A stretch of 64,000 nt of DNA from contig NC_054877.1 of NCBI RefSeq assembly GCF_018320785.1, positions 24,906,329-24,970,328 of the forward strand, read 5' to 3'. The position numbers and the translations under genes were made by a program. This DNA comes from Cheilinus undulatus (taxonomy: Eukaryota; Chordata; Actinopteri; Labriformes; Labridae). The notes beneath the pieces were generated by a model. The model did no database searches. It saw only the letters and a list, made by a program, of their open reading frames with translations, and was not told the DNA's origin. Below, in pieces: positions 20,826-32,189 of this stretch. Position 1 is the stretch's first letter. Every line of letters starts with the position of its first letter.

Positions 20826-23800
20826 CAAAAAGTGTGCCATGGTCTGACGAGTCCACAACTCTAATTGTTTTTTTTTGCTATTACATCCTTCGGGCTAAAG
20901 AGGAAATAGACCATCTAGAATGTTATCAATGCAAAGTTCAGAAGAGTATGGGGGGGGGGGGGGGGGGGTATTAATGCCCATGCATGGGTAACTTGCACAT
21001 CTGTGTAGGCACCATCAATACTTCAATACTGAGAGCTCAACATGTGTTTTCTATCCAGATGTTGTCTTTGTCGGGGATGCCCTTGCTTATTTCAGCATGA
21101 CAATGCCAAGACACATTCTGTATGAGCTACAACAGCATGGCTTCACAGTAAAAGAGTGCTGGCATTAGTAAGGCCTGGATGCAGTCCAGACCTGTCTCCC
21201 ATTGAAAATGTATGATTCATAATGAAGAAAATAGAATATCAGAAACCCCACACCTATATGTATCTTAAGATGTACTGTACATCAAGCAAGAATGCTGTCC
21301 CAGCTTTTTAGTATCGGATTGAAGGCATCAGTTTCAGAATATGTAAATTTACAAAAAACCTATACATATCTCAAAACTTAAAACTTGAAAATTAAATATT
21401 TTGCCATTGTGCTGTTTTTAGTTTGCAAATCACTTTATTTTTACATTTTTCAAAATTTCCCAACTTTTTTGAAAACAGGGCTTGTACGTATATATCAGCT
21501 ATAGATCTTAAGTTACTTTTAACCAAGCTGAACCATAGTTTAAGGGTGTTGAAAGCAGATGAATGTGAAGTGGAAATCTTGTTTTGGAAGGCTATAAACA
21601 CCAACCATACAGATAATACAGACACTTTTGTTGTACACGCTCAAACTGGAATTCTCTCTGGAAATTCATACATATATTAATGTTTGAATAAACTTTTTGT
21701 GAGGAAACTTAGCCCGATAAACACATGTATTCCATCTATAACTCCATCCATCCATCTGTTCATTTTTATCTGCTTATCTGGGGCTGGCTTGAAGTGGCAA
21801 GTCAATCCAAACGTCCGTCTTCCAAACATTTTCCTGCTCCTCCTCCTGGGGGATCCTAAGGTGTTCCCAGGCCAGATGGCATTTATAATCCCTCTGGCAA
21901 TTTTTGGGTTTACCCCGAGGTCTCCTGCCAGTTGGTTTTCTCCTGGAAAACCTCTAAGGGGAAATGGTTTGGAGGCATCCAATGCCCGCATCACCTCAAC
22001 TGACTCCTTTCAGTGGAAAAGAGCAGCAGCTCTAATCCGAGCTCCTTCTGGACGTCTGAGTTCCTCTCATCCTATCTCTAAAGCTAAGCCCAGCCACCCT
22101 AGAGAAAAACCTCATTCTGGCCACTTGTATCCTCCATATCAATCTGTCAGTCATTACTCAAAGCTAATGAATCTATGTGAGGGTTGGTTAGATTGACTGG
22201 TAAATTAAAAGCATTTCCAGCTCATCTCCCTTTTCACCACGACACTCCAGTACAATGTCTGCAATACTGCTGAGACTGCACCAGTCTGCCTGTCAATCTA
22301 ATGGTCCATTCCATCAGCACTCTTGAACTAGACCCGAAGATACTTTAACTCCTGCAGTTGGGGTTAAGATTTACTCCCCACTGGGAGACAGTAATCCACC
22401 ATTTTCTGGTGGAGATGTCAGTGACCCTCATCCAGAGGTGGAAAAGTACTAGATTATTGTACTAAAGTAAAAGTAAAGTTACTTTGGCTAAAATTTACTT
22501 AAGTAGAAGTAAAAGTACTAATCTATAAATCTATTCAAGTAAAAGTAAGACATATTAAATGTACTTGAAGTAGTGAGTACTGTGTAGCTACTTTTAATAC
22601 TTAAGGGGGGTTATACAGTAAAGTATTGTCTTTTCTTAATATGAATTGACTACAAGAGAATATGAAGCTAAAACCAGGTTGTTTTTTATAAGGTGAGACT
22701 TGACCTAAAGTTAAACGCAACAGCTGTTTAGGATGAAATGTCGAATCATTCTCTTGCTCCTAGTGATGGGAATTAAGGCTCTTTTCAGAGATCCGGATCT
22801 TTTGGCTCAGTTCAGCAAGAGGAGCCGGCTCTTTCAGCTCCTAAACGGCTCTTCATTCGCTACCACTTTGGCTTTTAACAAATCAGACAAATTAAATCCT
22901 TTTTTCCTTCCTGATATGATTCTGATACCAAGGTGTTAGGTATCGACTGATACCAAGTACTGATCTGATACCAGTGTGAACTTTCTGGACTAACTACAGG
23001 GTAGCAAATTATTTTAGACCTGTATTTGACTCAACAAATAGAATCATAATGTACTGCATCTCTGTGACTCTAAAGATGTTTTTTTTCTGCCAATTATTGA
23101 GTTTTCCTCCTAAATATTTAAATAACAGTAATACAGGGGGCTGCAATGCTCTCTCTATCCCTCTGTATTATGCTCAGTCTGGGCAGCATCACCTGATTAT
23201 ATTGCAACCTGCAACGGGCTGACAGACCCTCACAGAGAGTACACATTATGGCCGTTAGCATTTGCGTTAGCTAGCAGTAATAAACAATTGTGATTCAAAT
23301 GAAATGGATAAAAAAAAGACATTCAGTGTCGCGTTTACTGGTGTGGGTTTAAGCATCTAAGTCCCCAAATGTCACACAAGCTCCAGGCTCACTGAAAATG
23401 CTGCCGCAAGAGATTTATAGGCATCAATTGTGTCAATGGGAAAGCACAACAGCTAGCTGCAAGAGGAAAACAAGAGGCAACGGTTTGTGGTTCAAAAATT
23501 ATTCAACTTTTGATATACTGTGTTGCATCTTGTCGTGTATTGTCACACAGCCACCATTCTTTGCTGCTGCAGTGGGTCCTTTGGTTTTTCTTCACTGCTC
23601 TAAGAGTAGCCCTTGCATGACATTCTTTCTGGCAGTGAAGAATAAGTTTTCAAGTTTATAGCGCTAACAATTAGCATGGCTAAATGTACAAAATATAAAG
23701 CTAAATCGGATCTGTGCATAAACTTGTGTACTAGCCTATACCAATACCTGCATTTACCAGTATTTCTGATACTGGTATTGGAACAACCATACTAATAATA

Positions 23801-23991
23801 ATAAAATGTATAACATTGTGTTTTCAAAATATTTCCCCAAAAAATCAAACTCTAAATGGAGCATGGGGACAAAAAATAAACCATAAAACTCAAAGAATGA
23901 CTACATTTTACATAATGTTTTGTAAAAGCTTTTCTGTTATCCCATCTGATTGGTTAAAAGTCATACACACAAACACATGCAGCTACACATA

Positions 23992-24816
23992 TGTGACCGA
24001 AGCCAGATAAAGTTCCTGCAAGTCGGCATTCCGGTGGTTGAGAAAAATGGATACAAAGTCGTTTTCTTCAAAATGATCATTTTCCGTTTTTTTCTCATTT
24101 TATGCAAGTCCGACATTTAAACTACTCATTCGATGAAAAAAGTAACACAAATGTGATATTTAAAAGCGTTAATTTTGTGTTTTACAATGCCCTATTCTCA
24201 CAGTTGCTGCAAGGATATATTCAGGGGAGGGCAAAGCGAAACTGCAGGGTGATAATTGGCCACTCAGTCAGTCATTGTTCCCAGTTTTGCCCATTGAGAT
24301 GGACAATAACAAACACCCGCATTGCTCAAACGCCACCCCCCTTGGCACGTATACAGCTGTTTCTAGTTATCACCTTTAACAACAAGCCTCAAGATGTGCC
24401 CTGCAGCGAAAAAAAGTAGAAGAGACGATAAAGAAGCAGCAAGAAATATCAACAGACTTTGGACAACTTCAAGATCACTCGACAGGGCAAGTTTGATGAC
24501 GGCGGATTTCCTTTGGGAATATTTTGATGACCGTCACCAGTCCGATCCGGAAGCTTGGTTTGGGTGGACTTTATGTAAATGTGGCCCTATTGTTCACGCC
24601 CATCTCCCGGCCTGCCTGAAGGTAGGAGAAATCCTGAAACTTTGAGCCTGTTTTTCTCAGAACAAACATTCAAAAGAGCATATCTTTGTAAAATATGCTC
24701 AGATTAAGGTGTGTGATATACCATTTGAAAGCTTGGAATCTACGCTTTCACGATGTGTAAATAACTCAGAAATGACCTCAGACGACTTGCAGGACTTTTT
24801 ACAAGCTTTGGTCACA
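23992..24816. mobile_element. 825-bp TA-flanked element with about 35-bp inverted ends
   Basis: The left end TGTGACCGAAGCCAG, followed by GTTCCTGCAAGTCG, matches the reverse complement of the right end CGACTTGCAGGAC then GCTTTGGTCACA. TA flanks both sides (23990-23991 and 24817-24818), as expected for Tc1/mariner-type insertion, although a 2-bp flank is weak proof. It carries an 83-codon open frame at 24394-24645. Confidence 0.65.
24394..24645 (+). CDS. Hypothetical 83-residue open frame inside the 825-bp element
   Basis: Encodes MCPAAKKSRRDDKEAARN, then LWTTSRSLDRASLMTADF, LWEYFDDRHQSDPEAWFGW and a CKCGP motif. The start is basic, like a nuclear-localisation stretch, and the middle is acidic/aromatic. 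I do not recognise the family. The frame follows CAAG just before the ATG (a good context) and ends within a possible donor-like GGTAGGA at 24620, so it might be a first exon captured by the element. Chance cannot be ruled out. Confidence 0.25.
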   Translation: MCPAAKKSRRDDKEAARNINRLWTTSRSLDRASLMTADFLWEYFDDRHQSDPEAWFGWTLCKCGPIVHAHLPACLKVGEILKL

Positions 24817-25432
24817 TATATGGAGTCAACCACAGCTCTTATGTTAATGAGGAAGTGTCTTTAAGGTATTGGCTGTGGCAGAACGGTGAGGAGAAAATAT
24901 CCTCCCTTTATTACGTGCTCCTTTTTGGCGGGAAAGACGGGTGGGGGAGGGTTGGTTGGTCCTCAAAGGTGGGCCAGCCAGCTGACACATCACTACTCGC
25001 TACTGACCATCGTGCTGTAAAAGCCAAACTTCTGGCTATTTGCTTGTTGACAGAAGACTAGACCCACCTCATTTTGGCTTTTAGTGTTAAATGTTTTACT
25101 CTGTACTTGATGCTTTTTAAAATGTTGTGAAGTACAATACTTATCTCAAAATGTACTGAAGTAAAGGTAAAAGTAGTGATTTTGAAAATTACTCAAAAAA
25201 GTACAAGAACACAGAAAAGCTACTCAATAACAGTAACTTGAGTAAATGTAATCAGTTACTTTCCGCCTCTGCCCTCATCCCAGCCAGCTGCAAACCACCC
25301 CAGTGCCTGATGGAAGTAACTGACTGAAGAAACCAACAGAATCACATCATAAAGTATATCTTTTATTATCTTATCTTATCTCATCATTTGCATAAAGCAG
25401 TGATTTAATTGTGAGGTTACCAGACTGGAAAC

Positions 25433-25673
25433 TACGGAAGAGTATTAGGGCCACTGAAAAAAAAAAATTTGAGACAAATTTTTTTTTTTTCAATTGTGAG
25501 AAAAAATTCAGAATTCTGAGATTAAAGTCAGAATTCTGAGTTTAAAGTCAGAATTCTGAGATTAAGGTCAGAATTCTGAGAAAAAAGTCAGAATTCTGAC
25601 TTTAATCTCACAATAGAAAAAATAAAAAAGTCTCAAATTATTTTTTTTTCAGTGGCCCTAATACTCTTCCGTA
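25433..25673. mobile_element. 241-bp palindromic MITE, TACGG ends, 6-bp target duplication
   Basis: The ends are TACGGAAGAGTATTAGGGCC and its exact reverse complement, extending into ACTGAAAAAAA/TTTTTTTCAGT. GGAAAC is duplicated at 25427-25432 and 25674-25679. The centre repeats CAGAATTCTGAG with AGATTAAAGT spacers about every 20 bp. It interrupts the LINE. It shares the first five bases and the duplication length with the 4.2-kb foldback element. Confidence 0.93.
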
Positions 25674-26004
25674 GGAAACCATCATCCCCCAAACTGCAGA
25701 TCGAGATTCTATCCATGAAAATCACAAAAAGAATGCAATGTTGAAAAGCAGCAACCCTGGCGGAGGCCAACAGCATATTATTATCCATATCTATGTAACA
25801 TGTATACAGAGGAAGAACATTTAGACCTAAGACCAGTTTGCTTGGAAGACATCAAGTAAACAGATAACATTCCTTCATAACAATCAATTACAGTCAGCCA
25901 AAAAGAACAATAAAAACAATAACAGCAATCAGTGCAAGAATCAAAATGAGGCATAAAAAATATAAAATGCCTTACAGAGATTATTTCAAAGCTGTGATGT
26001 GGAC

Positions 26005-26055
26005 TTTGAGATCGGTCTGGTTACAAACTGCAGAGCTCAGATGCCCCCTCTTGCT
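26005..26055. repeat. End module of the GCTA-rich family, isolated fragment
   Basis: GGTCTGGTTACAAACTGCAG and CTCAGATGCCCCCTCTTGC match, inverted, the right end of the element at 19131-20825. No GCTA tract is attached here. Confidence 0.55.
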
Positions 26056-26097
26056 GACCTCCACTGTATGAAGTCACCGCATCTGAAACTCATTCAA

Positions 26098-26935
26098 AGC
26101 ATTAGAGAAGAGCAGGACTCATTATAAAATCCTCAAAAGGTGATCGGATGAATGTTCTGCCTGTCACATTCATGACGGGACAATCAGAGCAACAAGACAA
26201 AATGAGGTAGTAGACATAAGCAGCTCCAAGGCAAAGCAGAGCTACACAGGCTAGAGCTACTATAGTGTTTAAGCAGGGAAGCATATCAGTGGCTAAAAGT
26301 CATGCTGAAACCTATCAGAAGATGTGCAAAAACAACTTATCTGCCAAGAAAAGCTTTTGTTGCAGCTCTTTACCCCTGTTTTAATAAAGACATGGGGTAG
26401 AGATTTGATTAAACTGCTGCTTTCCTACAGCTACATCCAATCTAATAGCTACTGTGTGGATTGCCCTTGTATACACTGGATTACAGCATAATTCGTTGGT
26501 TGTGTGTAAATGAGTATGGATGCATTTGAATGGGGTTAGCTAATACCGAAATTCTCCATAGCAACTTCTGAAATCAGTGTATGAATGTGGAGTGAATGGT
26601 GTGAATGGGTATGAATGGGTAGGTGTGAGCTGTGGTGTAAAAGCTATTTGAGTAATCTTATGACTAGAAAAGCCCATTTGGCCCAGTTCTGATATAACTG
26701 AGCTAGACTATAGCTCCATCAGAGCAAACTGCTACACTGGAGGCAGCCTTTCCTGTTGACTCACAGTACAACTTAACCCTGCCTGTAGTTACCACCTCGT
26801 TCTCCTCAAATGACACCGCCAGACCAGTCTTTAGGCCTTGCACAAATGGTGCAGATTGGAGCTTTGCAAGAAGGATCTGCCTGATGACAGACATGGATTT
26901 AGGCAAATCCATCCGCTTTGCAAGATTAATCCTAA
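26098..26935. repeat. Diverged, interrupted copy of the helicase-bearing hAT-like family
   Basis: 26098-26190 aligns with the left region of the copy at 27405-27915 (GTGATCGGATGAATGTTCTG and CAATCAGAGCAACAA). 26858-26935 aligns with its right end (GGAGCTTTGCAAGA and AATCCATCCGCTTTGCAAG). Between them is unrelated sequence, including an inverted fragment of the 15117-15450 repeat family. Confidence 0.5.
26527..26680. repeat. Fragment of the same dispersed repeat as at 15117-15450, inverted
   Basis: On the minus strand it reads TTTCTAGTCATAAGATTACTC, TTACACCACAGCTCACACC and TTGCTATGGAGAA, then TATTAGCTAAC, matching the first half of the other copy. Confidence 0.6.
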
Positions 26936-27404
26936 CTGTTTTCTTTTTTTTATTTTGAAAGTTTTAGCATGAATTTCAAACATAAGATAAAATAAGAAAC
27001 TTCTGTCTGTCCTTGATTTAAGGGAGCTCCTGTATATATCTGTATATTTTTTAGTTGACAGCAGGAGATCAAACAGTCCATGAGCAGGATGAAAAATAAC
27101 CCTCACAATGCAAAAATGCTCTCTTTCTGCATCGATATGGATGAGATGGAGACCTCAATAACCTTCATAACATAAGCAGGATGCATAGCCCTATGCCTTT
27201 TTATCCTGTACATGAGAAACTCAAGGATGTAGTAGCTAAACTGGTCATTATGTAAAAAAAAAAAAAACATTTTTGTGTGTAGTGAAATTGTGCTGCAGTG
27301 AAATTGTGCTGCCAAGCTACAATGGAGATGGCCAGGAACATGCATGGCAGGATCTTAAAGAAGTCGTGATAACTCGGCCTCAATTCAGGAACCATGCAGC
27401 CCAA

Positions 27405-27915
27405 TATAAACCTGGCACACCATATAGATTTGTTTCACACACCCATCTGGAAAACCTCCCATAGACAGCGTTTAGGAAAGGGCAGAGCCTTTAAAAAAAA
27501 CCCAGAGAGTGATTGGATGAATGTTCTGTCTCTCACATCTTTATGGGCCAACCAAAGCAACAAAACACGTGGCGATTAGACTCTTGCCAAATCCGGTCAG
27601 GAGAAGGGCAAAAACATTGTTTCAGCAAAAAAAAAAGAAAGGATCTCAGTGTTGTTCTTTGTTCTTCTTTCAACAAAGAAATGTCATTAAGTTCTGATAA
27701 AACTGATGCTTCCGCCATCGCTGCACTGACCTTTTGTTGCTGCTTGCTTACATCACGACTCCACTGCGCCCGGAAGTACTGCCTCTTACTCCTGATTGGC
27801 CTTGTCACTTTCTTCCAGGGCCCAGTCTGTTCAGGTGGGAGCTTTGCAAGATGGTTTCACCAGTGAGAAACACAGAAACAGGTGAATCCATTTGCTTTGA
27901 AAGGTTAGCCTACAA
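27405..27915 (-). mobile_element. Helicase-bearing hAT-like element, copy B
   Basis: About 510 bp related to the copies at 39165-39706 and 43669-44226. The minus strand carries an open frame from an ATG at about 27718: [20 protein letters not shown], then RTTLRSFL. It is followed in the next frame by VFALLLTGFGKSLIATCF. The first part looks like motif 0 and the second like motif I (Walker A, GFGKS) of RecQ-type DNA helicases. A stop follows soon, so only a fragment of about 70 residues remains. Target duplication was not clear for this copy. Confidence 0.65.
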
Positions 27916-30187
27916 GGTATTGTCATAATGATGACAGAGTGAATTTGTGGTAAACTTCTTGTAGGGACGGATTTATTGTACAGTATTTCTAATTAAATCA
28001 CTTAAAAATCAGTGCCTGCATGTGAGAGTCACTGCTATGGAAATAGCATTCTCTCCTCCAGTTGCAGTGGTGTGAATTAGTTGGCTTGCAGAGCACCCTG
28101 TCCCAAGCAGTGACATCTCAATTTAAAAACCTGCTCAATCATTTTAACCTGCTTCTTTTACTCTTTCAGGCAAAGATTTCTACTTGATGTACAACAGTAA
28201 TGCTATATAGTGACAGCTGAAATCAACTGTGGTAATTATATAACATCTGTGATTCCATTCAGGCTGTTAAAAGTGGCGTACAGCAGAGGCTGCACTGAAG
28301 GTCGTCTCATAGTTCCAAGTAACAATTGGCATTGTTCGCTGACTGGAGCCTCTCCAATGTACATGCCGGCTGGACAACAGACTCACTCCAAAATAGCAAA
28401 CTGCACAGGTCTTGGATGTCTCAGGAGCTGCGGCCAGTCATGTTGTGAATTGTTGCCGCACACTGTCAATAGCAATCGTCTGGTGGAATCTGAGAGGAGG
28501 GTTTGCCGTGAGTGGCATGGGGTTGGATCCATTTATACTCACTCACTGACATACACAGTTTCCATCTGTGTCTCTGTGTGTAGAGGAGATCCAGCCAAAC
28601 AGAGACAAGTACAGTCATGTGCTTTTTTAAAATAATGAGGAAAAACCGCAGCCGTGACTTAGTATTTCTGCTCTAATCCAGTGATTATTTTATGCTTCAG
28701 TGTGTCATCTGTTTCAGGACAGAGCAGGTCAGGAGTGAGAGCTATTAAAACATAGCCAGATTTTTTTTCTCTGTAGTTTTTCCTAATTGTGTTGTATGAA
28801 TAATATCCTCTTAATATAAGATCATGATTTAAAATCTTTGGATGCATCAGTGAGCAATATCATCCTGCAGTGATACGCATCAGAGGTTTCCTCTATAACC
28901 ACACAATAAACCATGCAAATCTTTTTTTTATAAAGTGACAGATTATGATTTTATGAGCTGTCCTCTTGGTTCAAAGCCTATATCGCTGGCCTTTTACTTA
29001 TTTTACAGCTCTGATTACTCTATTTTTATAGCATTTATTTAAAGCTCATATGACAACATCAAAACCCTTATTACAGTAAAGCTATTGTGTGCTAGTGTTG
29101 CTTTTCCAAACTGTCACAGCAAAGCAAAGGGGATCTCTGAGTTTATTCAGTGTAATTATATTGGCTTAAAGGTCTTTGCTTTTCATTATGAACAGGAAAC
29201 CTCTGAACTCATTCATTTCCCTTAAAAAAGGCTGCTTTAAAGGTTTATAGGCAGATGGATAGACATGAGAGAAATGTATGTGGCTCTGAAAGACAAGCCA
29301 TGCTTTTGATGCTCTTTTTGATTTGCCAAAGCTCAACATTTGCTGTTTTATTTACTTGATGGGTTGCCTCTTTTGTCACATGATGTGGGAGAGGAGTATG
29401 GGCTTAAATGTGAGGCCAGAGCAGCTGGCAGGTCACATCTGTTGGCACAAAGCCCATGCTATTAGAGAGACACAATCTGGACAGAAATAAGAGGACCTGC
29501 TGTACTGTAGGGACTTTAATTTTGACTGGACTTGTTAAAAAAAAAAAAAAAAACAGTCTTGAGGGACTGCTGGACACTGAACATTATACCACTAAGATAT
29601 CATGCTTGTCATAGGAAACGCAAGAATTGTAGGGGCTTCTATTAAACCAGTTTTCAAGTCGAGACATACATCCAGACAGACAAACAGACAGCTGTCCAAT
29701 TATAGTAGTAAGATTTTCATTCACTGCAAAAACTCGTAGAATGTGGAAAATTGTTTCCTACTGAGGAGAGAAAAAAAGTTATGATGATTCTATGGCTCTT
29801 TAACTCTTTGATAAAAACACACTGGATCCTTCCAAGCAGACAGAGATCTTCATGCAGCACCAGCTCAGGCATCATGCCACATAAAGCCAAGCTGAAGAAA
29901 TGAAGAGCAACAACGTGGCTGTGAGAACAAACCTCAGCAACTTTAAATCTCAGTTGTCTTTCAATCAGTGTGAAAAAACATGAATAGAACTACATGTGAT
30001 TGTTTTTCTTTTTTCAACATACAAAAATTTCAAAAGAAAAATGGACTGATGCAAAGACCTTCAGTGTACATATATATGCCCTAAGCTCTAAGCTAGTTAT
30101 CTCAGCTTTTGTGGTTACCTGTTGCTGCTTGGGAGGTGTGAGCATCATGCAGTTATCTTGAGCCTCACTCTTGCTTTGGCCGGGTTT
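27916..30187. other. 2.3 kb without recognisable gene
   Basis: Frames such as 28210-28635 on the plus strand have no recognisable domain and no splice context. AT-rich sequence with an A run at 29539-29553. Confidence 0.4.
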
Positions 30188-30406
30188 TCAGCTTCCTGTG
30201 TTAGCATGCTGCCTTTGCAGGTGTTTGGAAGGATTTGCTGATGAGATCACAGGGGTGGAGAAATCTTTCTGACCAGGGTACGGTTTACACTTTACCGTCA
30301 CTTTCTTGTCATTTTGTGTGACAAATCCAGAGTAGTGTTCACATCTCCATGCATCTACAGATGTCCTCATTTGGACCAAACTGCCGTTTCCCTCTCCCTC
30401 CTCCAC
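30188..30406 (-). pseudogene. Remnant of a BED-type zinc finger, probably from a hAT transposase
   Basis: The minus-strand frame ends with FVTQNDKKVTVKCKPYPGQK and ANPSKHLQRQHAN. The pattern V.CK.C ... N.SKHLQRQH is that of BED fingers at the start of hAT transposases and of genes derived from them, which bind DNA. The second cysteine of the CxxC pair appears as Tyr (CKPY), while the two histidines are kept. The frame has nothing of the catalytic RNase-H-like domain after it. Degenerate remnant; family call moderate. Confidence 0.55.
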
Positions 30407-32189
30407 AGTTTCGAGCTTGCATGTCAGTCACCTGAATCAGCGAGTGTTATTGAAAGTGCGCTTGATTTGTTTTTTTCTGTGCTCTTGTTTTACAAGTAAT
30501 GTGAGGATTTACAGTAACACCAGTAACAAGATTTTTTATTTTACAGTAAAAGTTATTTGATTACTAAGCTAGCAGCTACATTACTACATTACAGACAAAT
30601 GTCTCATAGTAGCCATACTGAACTGATATGGGGACAAGTGAGTACATTTCTCAAAAGCCATGGAGTACTGTCACAGTATAAGTCTCGGTTCTTTGAGTTT
30701 CTGATTGTAAGGGTTCACCTGAGCTGCTACCCACCCAGGCTCCTGTACAAATTATTTCAACCACTGATCTAGATCACAGTCCTGCCTTTTTGTGTAGCTG
30801 TTTGAGACACTTTAACAACCTCAGCTGTAAAAGAAGAAAGCTTAGAGGATGATATACTCTCCAAGGAGAGAGTCCATCTGCTGTCACTGGTCCTAGACAT
30901 TAATACTTACACACAGAGAAATAAGGCAACAAAGACAGAAACTTAGTTATTAAGTAATATCTTTTGTTTTTTTCCTTGTGATTTGTATCTTGTGTCTAGT
31001 TTTACTTCCTTGTGTTTCCCTCCTATGTGTTTGTGCAGTTACCCGCAATCTCCACAAAGGACAACTGCGCCTCGCACCGAAGCGCCGCGGGTTTGCACCG
31101 ACCAAAGGCGAGCAACCTCGCCCACTGGAAGCGAATCTAGAGCGCTGCTAACTTTTCCTCATCAATGGTGGCGATGTAGCTCTGTGACCCACTGACCTCC
31201 AGGTGACCCTTTGCTCTCGCTGCAGGATGAGATGTTATGTTGATAAAGTGATGATTTATGATTGGGAGTCCGTGCATTGCGTTGTATTTTGAAACAACAT
31301 ATTCTAACAGCATATTCTATGCTTGCGACTTCCTCTTCTTGGAGCTTTCTGATTGACGGGTATTAATGTTGTTTGGCAGTGGCTGAGACCTGCAGCGTAT
31401 CTCGAACAAAGTGGAGTGAAGTGTCGGTCCAGGCATGCACCGCGGCTGGACTGGAGCGCCGGCTGTGGAAATGCTCCGATAGACAAGAGAAGGAGCGATT
31501 TGCTCCACAGTGCGATTCGCTGGCTGTTCGTGGTGCGTACGCTGTATGTGGAAATTGGGGGCAAGTCTCAGCTGTGCTTTTTCAACCTTTTGTTTGGATT
31601 AATTTCATTTGGGACTTTTGAAATGAACTTGTTGTAATATGTATTTTTGTATTTATATTTTTGGACTTTTAAAAAACTGTTTTGACCCTGAACTTTGGCC
31701 GTTTGTGTGATTTCTGTGTTTCCTGTTGTTACCTGACTACAAACCAAGATTCCCCTCAGAGATGATAAAGTTGGGAAAAACTGTGTTTCCATCATTTCTC
31801 CTCAGTGGTGCTTTAAAAGGAGAAATAAAGTGCTGGTAATGTAATCCCTGTAATCACCTGTTAGTGTGTCACTCGATCAACTAGTTTTTCTAAAAATTGC
31901 TCTTGAACCAACTAAAACATATCAGTTTTATAAAAACAAAAACTTTTCAGTATTTCCTTTTTTTTTTTTAATTTAAGGGGTTTTCCTAAAACCAGAGAGG
32001 TAAGCTTTGAAGATGTGCTCATAGTTTTTTCTTACAGGGTGAATACTGTTTAGAAAAAAAGATCTGCAGAAAGGAAGGAAGGTCTTGATACCAGAAATAA
32101 CACAAGTCCTGGGTCAGTGTATGTTAAGGCCAACTGATTTTTAATTTGAAATGAGAGATCAAAAATCAAGAAACACAACTACTGTTTAA
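30407..32189. other. 1.8 kb without recognisable gene; GC-rich patches
   Basis: Two GC-rich patches (31050-31140 and 31380-31560) stand out from AT-rich surroundings and give overlapping open frames on both strands, which is expected from GC content alone. No domain, splice context or repeat termini were recognised. Confidence 0.35.

Larger units (their letters stand above)
18208..21490 (+). mobile_element. Mariner-type transposon split by two insertions
   Basis: Three pieces follow the order of one widespread fish mariner-type element: 18208-18511, 19065-19130 and 20826-21490. Piece 1 has GACTGCATGAGCAAACAGTC and TACAACATGGCCTTGTGAAC. Piece 2 has TGGGCCCGGGCTCATCTGAG. Piece 3 resumes with TGGTCTGACGAGTCCACAAC and ends with CAAATCACTTTATTTTTAC and TCCCAACTTTTTTGAAA. 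Read in plus, the transposase text is badly broken: ESTTLIVFF, LRAKEEIDHLECYQ, then many stops, and a 19-G run at 20950-20968. The 5' terminus is missing. The same family's terminus appears at 61782-61935. Confidence 0.85.
22433..25271. mobile_element. 2.8-kb hAT-type element with 8-bp target duplication
   Basis: The ends are CAGAGGTGGAAAAGTACTAG and, inverted, GTTACTTTCCGCCTCTG. CCCTCATC is duplicated at 22425-22432 and 25272-25279. Subterminal sequence is rich in AAGTA/TACTT words, as in a fish hAT family with this terminus. The interior holds no intact transposase; it contains further dispersed sequences, including GATACC-word repeats at about 22920-23800 and the 825-bp element at 23992-24816. 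It lies inside the L2/CR1-type LINE. Confidence 0.88.
21730..25775 (-). mobile_element. L2/CR1-type LINE 3' portion, split by two insertions
   Basis: Pieces 21730-22432, 25272-25432 and 25674-25775 read continuously as the 3' part of a fish LINE on the minus strand. The 3' tail is the CCATCCATCCATC run at about 21745. Recognisable stretches include GGTGTTCCCAGGCCAGATGG, CTCATCTCCCTTTTCACCAC, GACACTCCAGTACAATGTC and, in the last piece, CAACCCTGGCGGAGGCCAAC. The copy is 5'-truncated at the right. The plus-strand open frame at 21684-22196 is antisense to the element's former reverse-transcriptase C-terminal region and is not a gene. Confidence 0.8.

Noticed and set aside
21684..22196. 170-codon plus-strand frame
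   Set aside because: It is antisense to the L2/CR1-type LINE and explained by that element.
31317..31637. Cluster of overlapping frames on both strands
   Set aside because: The GC-rich patch lowers stop frequency; no frame has recognisable content.
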